Position numbers and translations under genes: made by a program. From the NCBI GenBank assembly GCA_947456315.1, contig CANGRU010000015.1, forward strand, positions 1 to 12,925: a stretch of DNA of 12,925 bases, written 5' to 3'. Numbering within the stretch: the stretch's first letter is position 1; every line of letters begins with the position of its first letter. Source of the stretch: Beijerinckiaceae bacterium. Lineage in GTDB: Bacteria; Pseudomonadota; Alphaproteobacteria; Rhizobiales; Beijerinckiaceae. Positions 6,399 through 12,925 of this stretch are shown piece after piece. Under the pieces are notes generated by a model. The model was not told the DNA's origin. It saw only the letters and a program-made list of their open reading frames with translations, and searched no databases.

Positions 6399-7979
6399 TC
6401 AGCGGGTGGACGGATCCAGAGCTGCCGTTTGCAGGGGGCGCAAGGCCGAGCCGGTGAAGCGACCAACCGGCAAATCCGAGGCGACAGCCCCAAAACTGGT
6501 GGTGACGACCTGCATCGTGCCCGAGAGCGCCAACGAACGCCCCTCAGCCTTGACCGAGGCCTTCAGGCCCGGGCGAATGCCGATGTCCTGCGCCGTGACT
6601 GTGCTCTGGAGCGCAGCCGTCTGCGTCAGCAGCGCATAATTGGTGCGGTCCAGACGGGCCGCATAGAGCGCCGTCTTTTTGGGCGGCAAGATGCGCGCAG
6701 GCATGGCGGGGGCCGCGGCCAAAGAGCCGCGCAATGCGCCACGCGTATCATCAAGCGCGGAGGCCGGCTGCGGCGCATAGGCCATGACGGCGGCTGGCGC
6801 CGTCTCGACACCCTGACGGATGACATCAGGCAAAGGCACGGGCATCGGCACTTTGGCTGCAGCCAGCGTTGTCGGCGCGCCGCCCAGCGCTGCCGGGCGC
6901 ACCGGCGGCAAAGGCACATTTGCGAGAGCAACTTGTGGGAGAACCGGCGCAGCAGGTGCCACAACCGGCAAAGGCGCACCACCCAATGAGACCGGACGGC
7001 GCGGCGGCAGCACATCGATGCTGGCCACTTGCACCGGCGTGCCGATGGTCGTCTCGCCCTTGGGCAGATTGCGTTCTGCACGCGCCACAATGCCCATGCT
7101 CCGGCGTTGCGATGGCGTATCGATCGTGCCCGCATCATCCTTGTCTTGCGTGGTCATACGCGCCACGCGCGTGCGGCCACGCGGCAATACAACGGCCCCT
7201 GTATCCTCGTCATCATCGCCAATGCCGAAGAGACGTTCAAAGAAACCGCGTGATTTGCGCACAGTATCGGCGCTGGCCAGCATCACCGGAGCATCGCCAC
7301 GCGCTTCGATTTCGGCGCGGGCTTCATCATAACGCGCCAGCGGTTGGCCATTGGTTGGCAAATGCACCGTCTTGCCATCGGGGAAGAGGCGCGCGAGTTC
7401 GGGATAGGACATGCGCGGCCAGGCGCGCACTGAGCCCACATCCAGATGCACGAAAGGCGTGCCGGATGTCGGATAATAGCCAACACCGCCGCGCTGCAAG
7501 CGCATGGCAATTTCGCGCACTTTCGACATCGAGACGTCGGTGTAATGCATATCCATGGCGCGACCCAGAATATGCTGCGAATGTTCCGCCACAGCGCGCG
7601 AGCGGCGGCGCAACATGGCATTGGTTTCCGGTGAGCGATAAGCGGAGAGAATGTGAATGGCCTCGCGCGAACCCGATTCGCGATAGCTTTCCCAGATCAC
7701 ATCAAACAATTTCGGATTCATCTTGGTCGGCGCATCGGTGCGCCAGTCACGCAAGAACCAGTTCAGCTTGTCGAGTGTGGCGCGATCATATTGACCATCG
7801 ACGCGGAACGTCGCGGCAATGCTCTCGCCCGTGTGCACATGATAGAGATAGATCGTGCGCGTATCGCCATTGGCAATGGCATTTTGCGTGCGCACAGGAA
7901 GAGCCGCGGCAAAAGCCAGACTCAAAACGCCGACCGTGAACAACTTGCGGACGCGTCGGGGAGAAGCTTTGAACGTCAC
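6399..7979 (-). CDS. DUF882 / MepK-like (YcbK) peptidoglycan peptidase with long Pro/Ala-rich C-terminal extension
   Basis: E. coli MepK, a zinc enzyme of the same family, cuts meso-DAP to meso-DAP (3-3) crosslinks in peptidoglycan. Residues 1-37 look like a signal peptide (basic start, LFTVGVLSLAFAAALPV). The DUF882 domain spans about 40-200. It has SAYRSPETN (112-120), the M15-like zinc motif SQHILGRAMD (134-143, with His136 and Asp143) and FVHLD (176-180, with His178). After that come about 325 residues not found in the 182-residue E. coli enzyme. They include an acidic patch (GDDDED), a Pro/Ala/Val-rich region (about 320-410) and a final block without recognisable domain. Start is GTG at 7979; an in-frame TGA lies six codons upstream and GAAGAG lies nearby. 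It follows the L,D-transpeptidase gene on the same strand. Confidence 0.88.
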   Translation of the reverse strand: MTFKASPRRVRKLFTVGVLSLAFAAALPVRTQNAIANGDTRTIYLYHVHTGESIAATFRVDGQYDRATLDKLNWFLRDWRTDAPTKMNPKLFDVIWESYRESGSREAIHILSAYRSPETNAMLRRRSRAVAEHSQHILGRAMDMHYTDVSMSKVREIAMRLQRGGVGYYPTSGTPFVHLDVGSVRAWPRMSYPELARLFPDGKTVHLPTNGQPLARYDEARAEIEARGDAPVMLASADTVRKSRGFFERLFGIGDDDEDTGAVVLPRGRTRVARMTTQDKDDAGTIDTPSQRRSMGIVARAERNLPKGETTIGTPVQVASIDVLPPRRPVSLGGAPLPVVAPAAPVLPQVALANVPLPPVRPAALGGAPTTLAAAKVPMPVPLPDVIRQGVETAPAAVMAYAPQPASALDDTRGALRGSLAAAPAMPARILPPKKTALYAARLDRTNYALLTQTAALQSTVTAQDIGIRPGLKASVKAEGRSLALSGTMQVVTTSFGAVASDLPVGRFTGSALRPLQTAALDPSTR

Positions 7980-8050
7980 CAGGCAAACTCTTCGTCACAC
8001 GAGGCCACGCAAGGCGGCGAACTTGGTGAGCGGATTATTGCCAGAAAGGG

Positions 8051-8066
8051 TTAACCACAGGTCAAC
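8051..8066 (+). promoter_or_regulatory. CtrA-like box in front of the DUF882/mepK-like gene
   Basis: TTAA (8051-8054), seven bases, then TCAAC (8062-8066) matches the CtrA consensus TTAA-N7-TTAAC at eight of nine positions. It lies 72 bases upstream of the GTG start. Its minus-strand face also contains TTGACC, a possible -35 box, with CAATAAT about 19 bases on. An 8/9 match alone is weak evidence. Confidence 0.3.
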
Positions 8067-8073
8067 ACGCGGC

Positions 8074-8097
8074 CGCTCCGGACAGATAATTGGAGCG
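8074..8097 (-). other. 6-bp dyad between the transpeptidase and DUF882 genes
   Basis: CGCTCC (8074-8079) and GGAGCG (8092-8097) are perfect complements with a 12-base spacer. It lies 20 bases past the transpeptidase stop. No T run follows on the minus strand, so it is not a convincing terminator and read-through into the DUF882 gene remains likely. It might be an mRNA 3' stem or an operator. Confidence 0.4.
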
Positions 8098-8117
8098 AAA
8101 ATCATGGCCTGGCTGTG

Positions 8118-9809
8118 TCAGGCGCCCAAGCCGAGCGCCGTCTTCACCTTCTGTGAATAGCCATAAATATCTTCGCGCAGCTGAAGCTTCCCCTGCTCGT
8201 CGACGAAAGCCGAGAAATAGCCGATGTGGATGGGCAGCGGGCGGGGCATTTTCACCATGCGCTCGCCACCACCTTTGAGGCCTTTGACGCGCTCTTCGGT
8301 CCAGCCTTCGCCCAGCACGATTTCGGCCAGCGCAAAGGGTTGGTCGACGCGCACGCAGCCATGGCTGAAAGCACGCTTGTCATTGGCAAAGAGATTGCGG
8401 GTCGGCGTGTCGTGCAGATAGACCGAGTGATCATTCGGGAACATGAATTTGATCCAGCCCAGCGCATTGCGCTCACCCGGTGGCTGGCGCACAGCCATGC
8501 CGCCATTCTTTTGCGGAACCACTTCATATCCAAGCTTTTTCAGATAATCGGGGTCTTCCTTCAATTTCGGCAGCATTTCCTTTTTGATGATCGATGGCGG
8601 CACATTCCAGTAAGGATTGACGATCAGGAATTGCATGGCATTGGAGAAAACCGGTGTCGGCGTCTGCGGCTTGCCAACAATCACGCGCGCCTGATGGATG
8701 ATCGCTTCACCACGATAGACACGCACCGTGTAATCAGGGATGTTCACTTCGATGCGCTCATGACCCATGTCGCGCGGCATCCAGCGCCAGCGCTCCATAT
8801 TGGCGATGATCTCGTCTTCGAGACGCTCGGGTGCGCCTTCCGACAAAGCATCCACTGTCCGCGCCGTCAGCGTGCCTGAGGCCGGCAGTCCGTTCTGCTT
8901 CTGGAAATCAGCCACTGCAGCAGCGACTTTGGTGTCATAGGTCAGATCATCACTGTCTTGTGCGGGCACAAGACCGAAGCGCGCACGCACCAGCGGCACA
9001 CGCTGGTCACGCATGCCGGGCTTCAACACCGGACCTGTGGGAATGCGCTTTTGCGTCTGTGCCATGGCAGGTGCGGCATGACGCAATTCGGCAAGCTTGT
9101 CGCGCAGATGCGTATAGCCTGAATGCTGCGGATTATAAGAAGCCAGTTTGGCGCCTGCATCCGCAGCTGTGCCGACATCCGCCAAAGCGCGCGCCACATC
9201 GACGATCTCGGGCTTGGAGGTAATCTCTTTGGAAATGCTCAACGGATCAATGCGCGCACCAGAGGCCTGACGCGCATAAGAGGCAATTGATTCCGACAGA
9301 CCGATATCGGCTGCAGCAAGTGCCACATCATCCTTGCCGGCCAGAGCCGGAATCGGCGTGCCGCGCAGATCAAGCGCGTCATCACCTGCACGCTCCAGAC
9401 GTGTAATGGCTGATTGCGCTACGCCATTCCATTTGGCATCAGCAATCCAGAGCGGGGCATATTGGCGCGCTTCATAAAAAGCCGCGATGGCTTCCCGGAA
9501 GCGGCGCTGCTGGATTGTGCCACGCTCGGCAAGACGCGCTTCAAGGGCAGCCTTGATCGCCGCTTGCTGAGAATTAATGGCGGACGCCGCGGCCGTGACC
9601 GGCTTCGGCGCTTCTACTACGGGTGCCGGAGTGGCAACTGGTGCTTCAACCGGCTTGAATTTTGGCGAAACATCTTCGCTGCGCGATGGCTCAGCCTGTG
9701 TGCTGACAACCTTGAACGAAGGCGAAGCTTCTTGTGCACATACGCCACCGGCTGACAAAGCCAGTGCCAAGCTGAGTGCTTTTGCTGAAACCTGCACGCG
9801 CACGTTCAT
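8118..9809 (-). CDS. L,D-transpeptidase, YcbB/LdtD family
   Basis: Makes 3-3 crosslinks between meso-DAP residues of peptidoglycan in the periplasm, using a cysteine nucleophile. The 563 residues begin with a signal peptide (ALSLALALSAGG, likely cut after VCA near 25). A Pro/Ala/Val linker (about 48-75) follows, then an alpha-helical scaffold region (about 85-250) typical of the LdtD group. A peptidoglycan-binding module spans about 262-325 (GMRDQRVPLVRARFG ... ADFQKQNGLPASGTL). The YkuD catalytic domain (about 350-510) has His466 in YLHDTP and the motif FSHGCVRV (481-488) with catalytic Cys485. All key residues are present. GGGGA lies just upstream of the ATG. It sits 56 bases after the response regulator and 138 bases before the DUF882 peptidase. 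E. coli has the matching neighbours ycbB (ldtD) and ycbK (mepK). Confidence 0.95.
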   Translation of the reverse strand: MNVRVQVSAKALSLALALSAGGVCAQEASPSFKVVSTQAEPSRSEDVSPKFKPVEAPVATPAPVVEAPKPVTAAASAINSQQAAIKAALEARLAERGTIQQRRFREAIAAFYEARQYAPLWIADAKWNGVAQSAITRLERAGDDALDLRGTPIPALAGKDDVALAAADIGLSESIASYARQASGARIDPLSISKEITSKPEIVDVARALADVGTAADAGAKLASYNPQHSGYTHLRDKLAELRHAAPAMAQTQKRIPTGPVLKPGMRDQRVPLVRARFGLVPAQDSDDLTYDTKVAAAVADFQKQNGLPASGTLTARTVDALSEGAPERLEDEIIANMERWRWMPRDMGHERIEVNIPDYTVRVYRGEAIIHQARVIVGKPQTPTPVFSNAMQFLIVNPYWNVPPSIIKKEMLPKLKEDPDYLKKLGYEVVPQKNGGMAVRQPPGERNALGWIKFMFPNDHSVYLHDTPTRNLFANDKRAFSHGCVRVDQPFALAEIVLGEGWTEERVKGLKGGGERMVKMPRPLPIHIGYFSAFVDEQGKLQLREDIYGYSQKVKTALGLGA

Positions 9810-9835
9810 CCCAATCCCCGAAACTCATCTCGCCC

Positions 9836-9863
9836 AGTCAACTAATGTGTCACGCAATGTGAC
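9836..9863 (-). promoter_or_regulatory. dyad and -35-like box in front of the L,D-transpeptidase gene
   Basis: GTCAC-N5-GTGAC (9849-9863) is a perfect 5-base-pair inverted repeat in the 56-base gap after the response regulator gene. On the minus strand it lies seven bases ahead of TTGACT (9841-9836), a good -35 match. The -10 at normal spacing (GGGATT, 9818-9813) is poor and would place the transcript start at the ATG. The dyad has the size and place of an activator or repressor site. Confidence 0.3.
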
Positions 9864-9865
9864 CC

Positions 9866-11329
9866 TCAGGCTGCCACATCCGCACCTGTTTCAGCCACAT
9901 CCTCGCCCTCATGCAAGCCAAGATCTTTCAGCTTGCGATAAAGCGTGGAGCGACCGATGCCCAGACGACGTGCCATTTCCGACCTCTGCCCACGATAATG
10001 ATTGAGCGCGAAGCGGATCATTTCTGCTTCCATCTCGTCAAGACGGCGTGCATGACCTGCATCATCGAGCAAGCGTAAGCTGTGCGGATCACGCACATCG
10101 AAACGGGCTTCACTGAAGGGCACGCGCAAAGGCGGCGCCATGGCCGGAACCGGTGGCACACGCACATCATAGCCCGAGACACGTGCGGCAATTTGCGGGA
10201 ATTCCGCCACGCCCAGCTCTTCGGCCTCGCTCAGAACAATGGCGCGGAAAATCGTATTCTCGAGCTGGCGGACATTGCCCGGCCAATCATACGTATCCAA
10301 AAGCCGCATGGCCTCAGCCGAAATGCCGCGCACGGCCTTGCCCTCTTCAGCGGCAAAGCGTTGTGCGAAGCGTTGCGCCAATTCACCAATATCCGAAGGC
10401 CGCGCCCGCAAGGGCGGGATGGTCACAGGGAAGACGTTGAGACGGTAATAGAGGTCTTCGCGAAACAGCCCCGCCTTCACCTGTTCGATCAGGTTTTGCG
10501 AGGTGGCCGAAATCAGCCGCACATCGACTTTTTGCGGGCGACGGCCGGGGGCTGATTCGATCTCGCCATCCTGAATGACGCGCAAGAGACGCGCTTGCAG
10601 CTCGAGCGGTAGACGCCCGACTTCATCCAGAAACAGAGTGCCGCCATGGGCTTCGACAAATTTGCCGCCGCCATCGAGACCAAACAACAATGCATCGGCC
10701 TCGCCTTCCGGCAGAGCCGCACAATTGATCGACAAAAAGGCTTTGCCGCGCCTGTCCGAAGCACCTTGAATGGCGCGGGCGAACAAATGTTTGCCGACAC
10801 CGCTTTCGCCTTCGATCAAGACCGGCAGATGGGCACGCGCCGCCCGCTCGCCCAACCGGATGGCGCGCGTCTTGTCTTCGCTACGGGTGAAAATATGGCG
10901 GAAGCCGATCGCGCCTGATTCGGGGCGCGTGGCACGGCGCACTTCATCTTGCAGCGCGCCAAAGCGCAGCACATTCTTGATCGACACCTGCAGGCGTTCG
11001 CCACCGACCGGTTTGACGACAAAATCCCCCGCACCCGCGCGCATGGCAGTCGTGACAAGGCTCACCGATTGCGGCTGCATCTGGATGATGGTGGGCGTAC
11101 GCACACCCGCCTCGCGCATGCGCGCCAGCAGGCTCATGCCATCCATATCCGGCAGGACGACATCGAAAATCAGCAGGGAGACCGGCTCTTCGCCAGCCGC
11201 GCTCAAGCGCGCCAGTGCAGCCGCACCCGTGTCCACCGCCTCGGAGCGATAGCCAAAGCGGCGCAGCATGGCCTCCAGCAGACGGCACTGCACGGGATCA
11301 GAATCGGCAATCAGAATCGTTGACGGCAT
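9866..11329 (-). CDS. NtrC-like response regulator (receiver, AAA+, Fis HTH) lacking the GAFTGA loop
   Basis: A 487-residue transcription regulator. The receiver domain (about 4-120) has Asp9, the phosphoacceptor Asp56 and Lys106. Met84 stands where Thr or Ser normally switches, and Ser10 takes one place of the acidic pair. The AAA+ domain (about 145-380) has Walker A GESGVGK (174-180), Walker B TLFLDE (231-236), FREDLYYRLNVFP (289-301) and WPGNVRQLEN (349-358). The C-terminal Fis-type helix-turn-helix is at about 430-470 (MARRLGIGRSTLYRKLK). Between LFG (215-217) and GGT (229-231) there are 11 residues instead of the 21 in NtrC, and no GAFTGA. A protein without this loop should not remodel sigma-54 polymerase; R. 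capsulatus NtrC and TyrR are known examples that act without sigma-54. No histidine kinase is nearby. GAGAGG lies at good spacing before the ATG. It sits just upstream of the two cell-wall genes. Confidence 0.93.
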   Translation of the reverse strand: MPSTILIADSDPVQCRLLEAMLRRFGYRSEAVDTGAAALARLSAAGEEPVSLLIFDVVLPDMDGMSLLARMREAGVRTPTIIQMQPQSVSLVTTAMRAGAGDFVVKPVGGERLQVSIKNVLRFGALQDEVRRATRPESGAIGFRHIFTRSEDKTRAIRLGERAARAHLPVLIEGESGVGKHLFARAIQGASDRRGKAFLSINCAALPEGEADALLFGLDGGGKFVEAHGGTLFLDEVGRLPLELQARLLRVIQDGEIESAPGRRPQKVDVRLISATSQNLIEQVKAGLFREDLYYRLNVFPVTIPPLRARPSDIGELAQRFAQRFAAEEGKAVRGISAEAMRLLDTYDWPGNVRQLENTIFRAIVLSEAEELGVAEFPQIAARVSGYDVRVPPVPAMAPPLRVPFSEARFDVRDPHSLRLLDDAGHARRLDEMEAEMIRFALNHYRGQRSEMARRLGIGRSTLYRKLKDLGLHEGEDVAETGADVAA

Positions 11330-11345
11330 TGGGCCTCTCTGGGCA

Positions 11346-11368
11346 GGGCCAGAGCCCCGCGTTGGCCC
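11346..11368. other. GGGCCA-N11-TGGCCC dyad in the regulator's leader
   Basis: GGGCCA (11346-11351) and TGGCCC (11363-11368) form a perfect 6-base inverted repeat. It lies 17-39 bases upstream of the response regulator start. It could be an operator, perhaps for self-control by the Fis-type regulator, or a leader hairpin. No experimental motif is known to me. Confidence 0.3.
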
Positions 11369-11386
11369 TATGGTGAATTAACAGGG

Positions 11387-11402
11387 TAAACACGGACTTA
11401 AC
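11387..11402 (+). promoter_or_regulatory. CtrA-like box between the response regulator and pepF
   Basis: TAAA (11387-11390), seven bases, then TTAAC (11398-11402) fits TTAA-N7-TTAAC at eight of nine positions. Another TTAAC lies at 11378-11382. The site is in the divergent promoter region, 58 bases upstream of the regulator start and 112 bases upstream of pepF. It is a second near-match in this window, also at a cell-wall or regulator gene. Confidence 0.3.
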
Positions 11403-11408
11403 GGCTGT

Positions 11409-11441
11409 GCCGGAGCGGGACGGTATTTTTCACCCTCCGGC
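11409..11441. other. 7-bp inverted repeat in the divergent region upstream of pepF
   Basis: GCCGGAG (11409-11415) and CTCCGGC (11435-11441) are perfect complements with a 19-base, T-rich loop. A second small dyad, CCGGC-N5-GCCGG (11437-11451), overlaps its right arm. The role is unknown; its place fits an operator for one of the two divergent genes. Confidence 0.3.
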
Positions 11442-11451
11442 CGCATGCCGG

Positions 11452-11480
11452 TTGATCGGGGGCGCCTGATCGCCAATATG
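11452..11480 (+). promoter_or_regulatory. candidate pepF promoter
   Basis: TTGATC (11452-11457), a 17-base spacer, and AATATG (11475-11480) make a moderate sigma-70-like match. It would start transcription about 25 bases before the pepF ATG. The -10 box matches the consensus at only three of six positions. Confidence 0.3.
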
Positions 11481-11513
11481 AGGCACGCTGACCCCTCAAG
11501 GCCCGGACACATC

Positions 11514-12925
11514 ATGACCTCGCTTGCTGCAGACACCGCCCTCGGCCCCCTGCCCGAATGGAATCTGGCCGATCTCTATCCGGCCATGGACAGCCCCGCC
11601 TACGCGGGCGACCTCGAGCGGGCCGCCAAAGATTGCGCCGCTTTTGCACACAAATGGCGTGGCCAGCTGGCCGATATCGCCGCCGGGCCGGACGCCAGCG
11701 CCAAACTGTTTGCCGCGATCAAAGATTATGAGGCCATCGAAGATCTGCTCGGTCGCATCATGTCCTATGCCGGACTTGTCTATTCGGGCGACACGACCAA
11801 TCCCGCCCATGCCAAATTTTATGGCGATGCGCAGGAAAAGATCACCAACGCCTCCTCCGAGCTTTTGTTCTTCACGCTGGAACTGAACCGCATCGAAGAC
11901 AGCCTGCTGGAAAAAGCTATCAGCACAGCACCGCTGTCGTATTACCGCCCGTGGCTCGAAGATGTGCGGCGTGAGAAACCCTACCAGCTCGAAGATCGCA
12001 TCGAGCAATTGTTCCATGAGAAAAGCGTCACGGCACGCGGTTCCTGGAACCGGCTTTTTGACGAGACCATTGCGGGTCTGCGTTTCAAAGTTGACGGACA
12101 GGAGCTCAGCCTCGAGCCGACTCTCAATCTGATGCAAGACAAAAAGCCCGAGATGCGCAAAGCGGCCTCCGAGGCTTTGGCAGCCACGCTGAAAGACAAT
12201 CTGCGCATCTTCACGCTGATCACCAACACGCTCACAAAAGACAAGGAAATCGGCGATCGCTGGCGCGGCTTCAAAGACATTGCCGATTCACGCCATCTCT
12301 CCAACCGCGTCGAGCGCGAAGTGGTCGATGCGCTGGTGAGCGCTGTGCAACAGGCACATCCGCGCCTGTCGCATCGCTATTACAAGCTCAAGGCCAAATG
12401 GTTCGGCATGGATCAGCTGAACCATTGGGACCGCAATGCACCACTGCCCAATGTGCCCAGCAAAACCTATGGCTGGACTGAAGCACGCGACACCGTGCTC
12501 TCGGCCTATGGTGCTTTCGCACCCGAAATGGCCAAGATTGCGCGCCGCTTTTTCGATGAGCGCTGGATCGATGCGCCTGTGCGCCCGGGTAAAGCTCCGG
12601 GTGCTTTTGCCCATCCCACAGTGCCGTCTGCGCATCCCTATGTGCTGGTCAATTATCAAGGCAAAACGCGCGATGTGATGACGCTCGCTCATGAGCTTGG
12701 CCATGGCGTGCATCAGGTTTTGGCCGCCCCCAATGGCGCACTGATGGCGCAAACACCGCTGACGCTGGCCGAGACGGCCTCTGTCTTTGGTGAAATGCTG
12801 ACCTTCCGCACGCTGCTCAAAAACACGCAGGACAAAGACGAGCGCCGCGCCATGCTGGCGGCCAAGGTTGAGGACATGCTCAACACCGTTGTGCGCCAGA
12901 TCGCCTTTTATTCCTTCGAACGCAA
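11514..12925 (+). CDS. pepF: M3-family oligoendopeptidase F, C-terminus outside window
   Basis: A cytoplasmic zinc metallopeptidase that cuts short peptides. The frame is open from ATG 11514 to the window edge and gives 470 residues. The family is usually about 600 long, so roughly the last quarter is missing. The N-terminal helical region (LPEWNLADLYPAMDSPAY, about 13-30) is typical. The active site is TLAHELGHGVHQ with His393, Glu394 and His397. The third ligand is probably Glu420 in LTLAETASVFGE, 23 residues later as expected in family M3. All catalytic residues seen so far are intact. The Shine-Dalgarno is weak (GGA about eight bases upstream). It is divergent from the response regulator gene, and the 184-base gap between them holds several dyads. 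Any functional link to the regulator is unproven. Confidence 0.94.
   Translation, partial: MTSLAADTALGPLPEWNLADLYPAMDSPAYAGDLERAAKDCAAFAHKWRGQLADIAAGPDASAKLFAAIKDYEAIEDLLGRIMSYAGLVYSGDTTNPAHAKFYGDAQEKITNASSELLFFTLELNRIEDSLLEKAISTAPLSYYRPWLEDVRREKPYQLEDRIEQLFHEKSVTARGSWNRLFDETIAGLRFKVDGQELSLEPTLNLMQDKKPEMRKAASEALAATLKDNLRIFTLITNTLTKDKEIGDRWRGFKDIADSRHLSNRVEREVVDALVSAVQQAHPRLSHRYYKLKAKWFGMDQLNHWDRNAPLPNVPSKTYGWTEARDTVLSAYGAFAPEMAKIARRFFDERWIDAPVRPGKAPGAFAHPTVPSAHPYVLVNYQGKTRDVMTLAHELGHGVHQVLAAPNGALMAQTPLTLAETASVFGEMLTFRTLLKNTQDKDERRAMLAAKVEDMLNTVVRQIAFYSFER

Noticed and set aside
6869..7939. Plus-strand ORF of 356 codons antisense to the DUF882 gene
   Set aside because: Composition is dominated by Arg, His, Ala and Pro with no motif. 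The opposite strand has a clear signal peptide and zinc motifs.
9720..9809. Lipoprotein signal in the L,D-transpeptidase (SAGGVCAQ)
   Set aside because: The residue before Cys is Val, which does not fit a lipobox. A signal peptidase I cut after VCA fits better.
10640..10700. Frameshift as the cause of the missing GAFTGA loop
   Set aside because: The frame stays open and homologous on both sides, and the missing length is a whole number of codons. It is an in-frame difference, not a frameshift.
11496..12137. Minus-strand ORF of 213 codons inside pepF
   Set aside because: The plus strand encodes an unmistakable M3 peptidase with HExxH; the antisense frame has no recognisable family.
1..12925. 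CRISPR array, tRNA, rRNA, prophage or insertion sequence
   Set aside because: I saw no regular direct repeats with spacers, no tRNA arms, and no transposase or phage-like gene. Only the palindromic repeat at 3825-3915 has mobile-element character.

Overview
The window looks like chromosomal DNA of an alphaproteobacterium, most likely of the order Hyphomicrobiales (Rhizobiales). The evidence is a moderately high-GC sequence, the block DUF1036 - pyk / N-formylglutamate amidohydrolase-family - DUF1244 - gapR (DUF2312), which I recall as typical of that order, and a palindromic 'TTGCGAG...GCAACCCAGA' intergenic repeat of a kind common in that group. I cannot name the genus. I see no phage, plasmid, CRISPR, tRNA or rRNA features. 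This is mostly core housekeeping DNA with a few odd details.

Layout. (1) 1-261: end of a TPR protein on +, convergent with and overlapping by 4 bases the stop of pyk. (2) 258-2129, minus: a short secreted DUF1036 protein followed by pyruvate kinase, nine codons apart and in the same frame. The expected pyk start codon seems to have been lost. (3) 2308-3818, plus: N-formylglutamate amidohydrolase-family enzyme, DUF1244 protein (ATGA overlap), then the nucleoid protein GapR behind a GC-rich hairpin. (4) 3825-3915: a roughly 90-base palindromic repeat between convergent genes. (5) 3923-6286, minus: a tightly overlapping NitT/TauT-type ABC importer (ATPase, two different permeases) with no substrate-binding protein in the window. 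(6) 6399-9809, minus: an L,D-transpeptidase (YcbB/LdtD family) followed by a DUF882/MepK-type peptidase with a long proline/alanine-rich tail. (7) 9866-11329, minus: a NtrC-like response regulator whose GAFTGA loop is missing. (8) 11514 to the window end, plus: oligoendopeptidase F, truncated by the window edge.

How the genes may work together. The minus-strand run regulator -> L,D-transpeptidase -> DUF882 peptidase could be a small cell-wall module. LdtD-type enzymes make 3-3 crosslinks between meso-diaminopimelate residues, E. coli MepK cuts such crosslinks, and the same pair is neighbouring in E. coli (ycbB-ycbK). The regulator keeps its AAA+ and Fis-type helix-turn-helix domains. It lacks the sigma-54 contact loop and has a changed receiver switch residue, so it probably works without sigma-54. 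Its control of the wall genes is inference from position only. I found no clearly new multi-gene system; the regulator/LdtD/MepK cluster is the most interesting lead.
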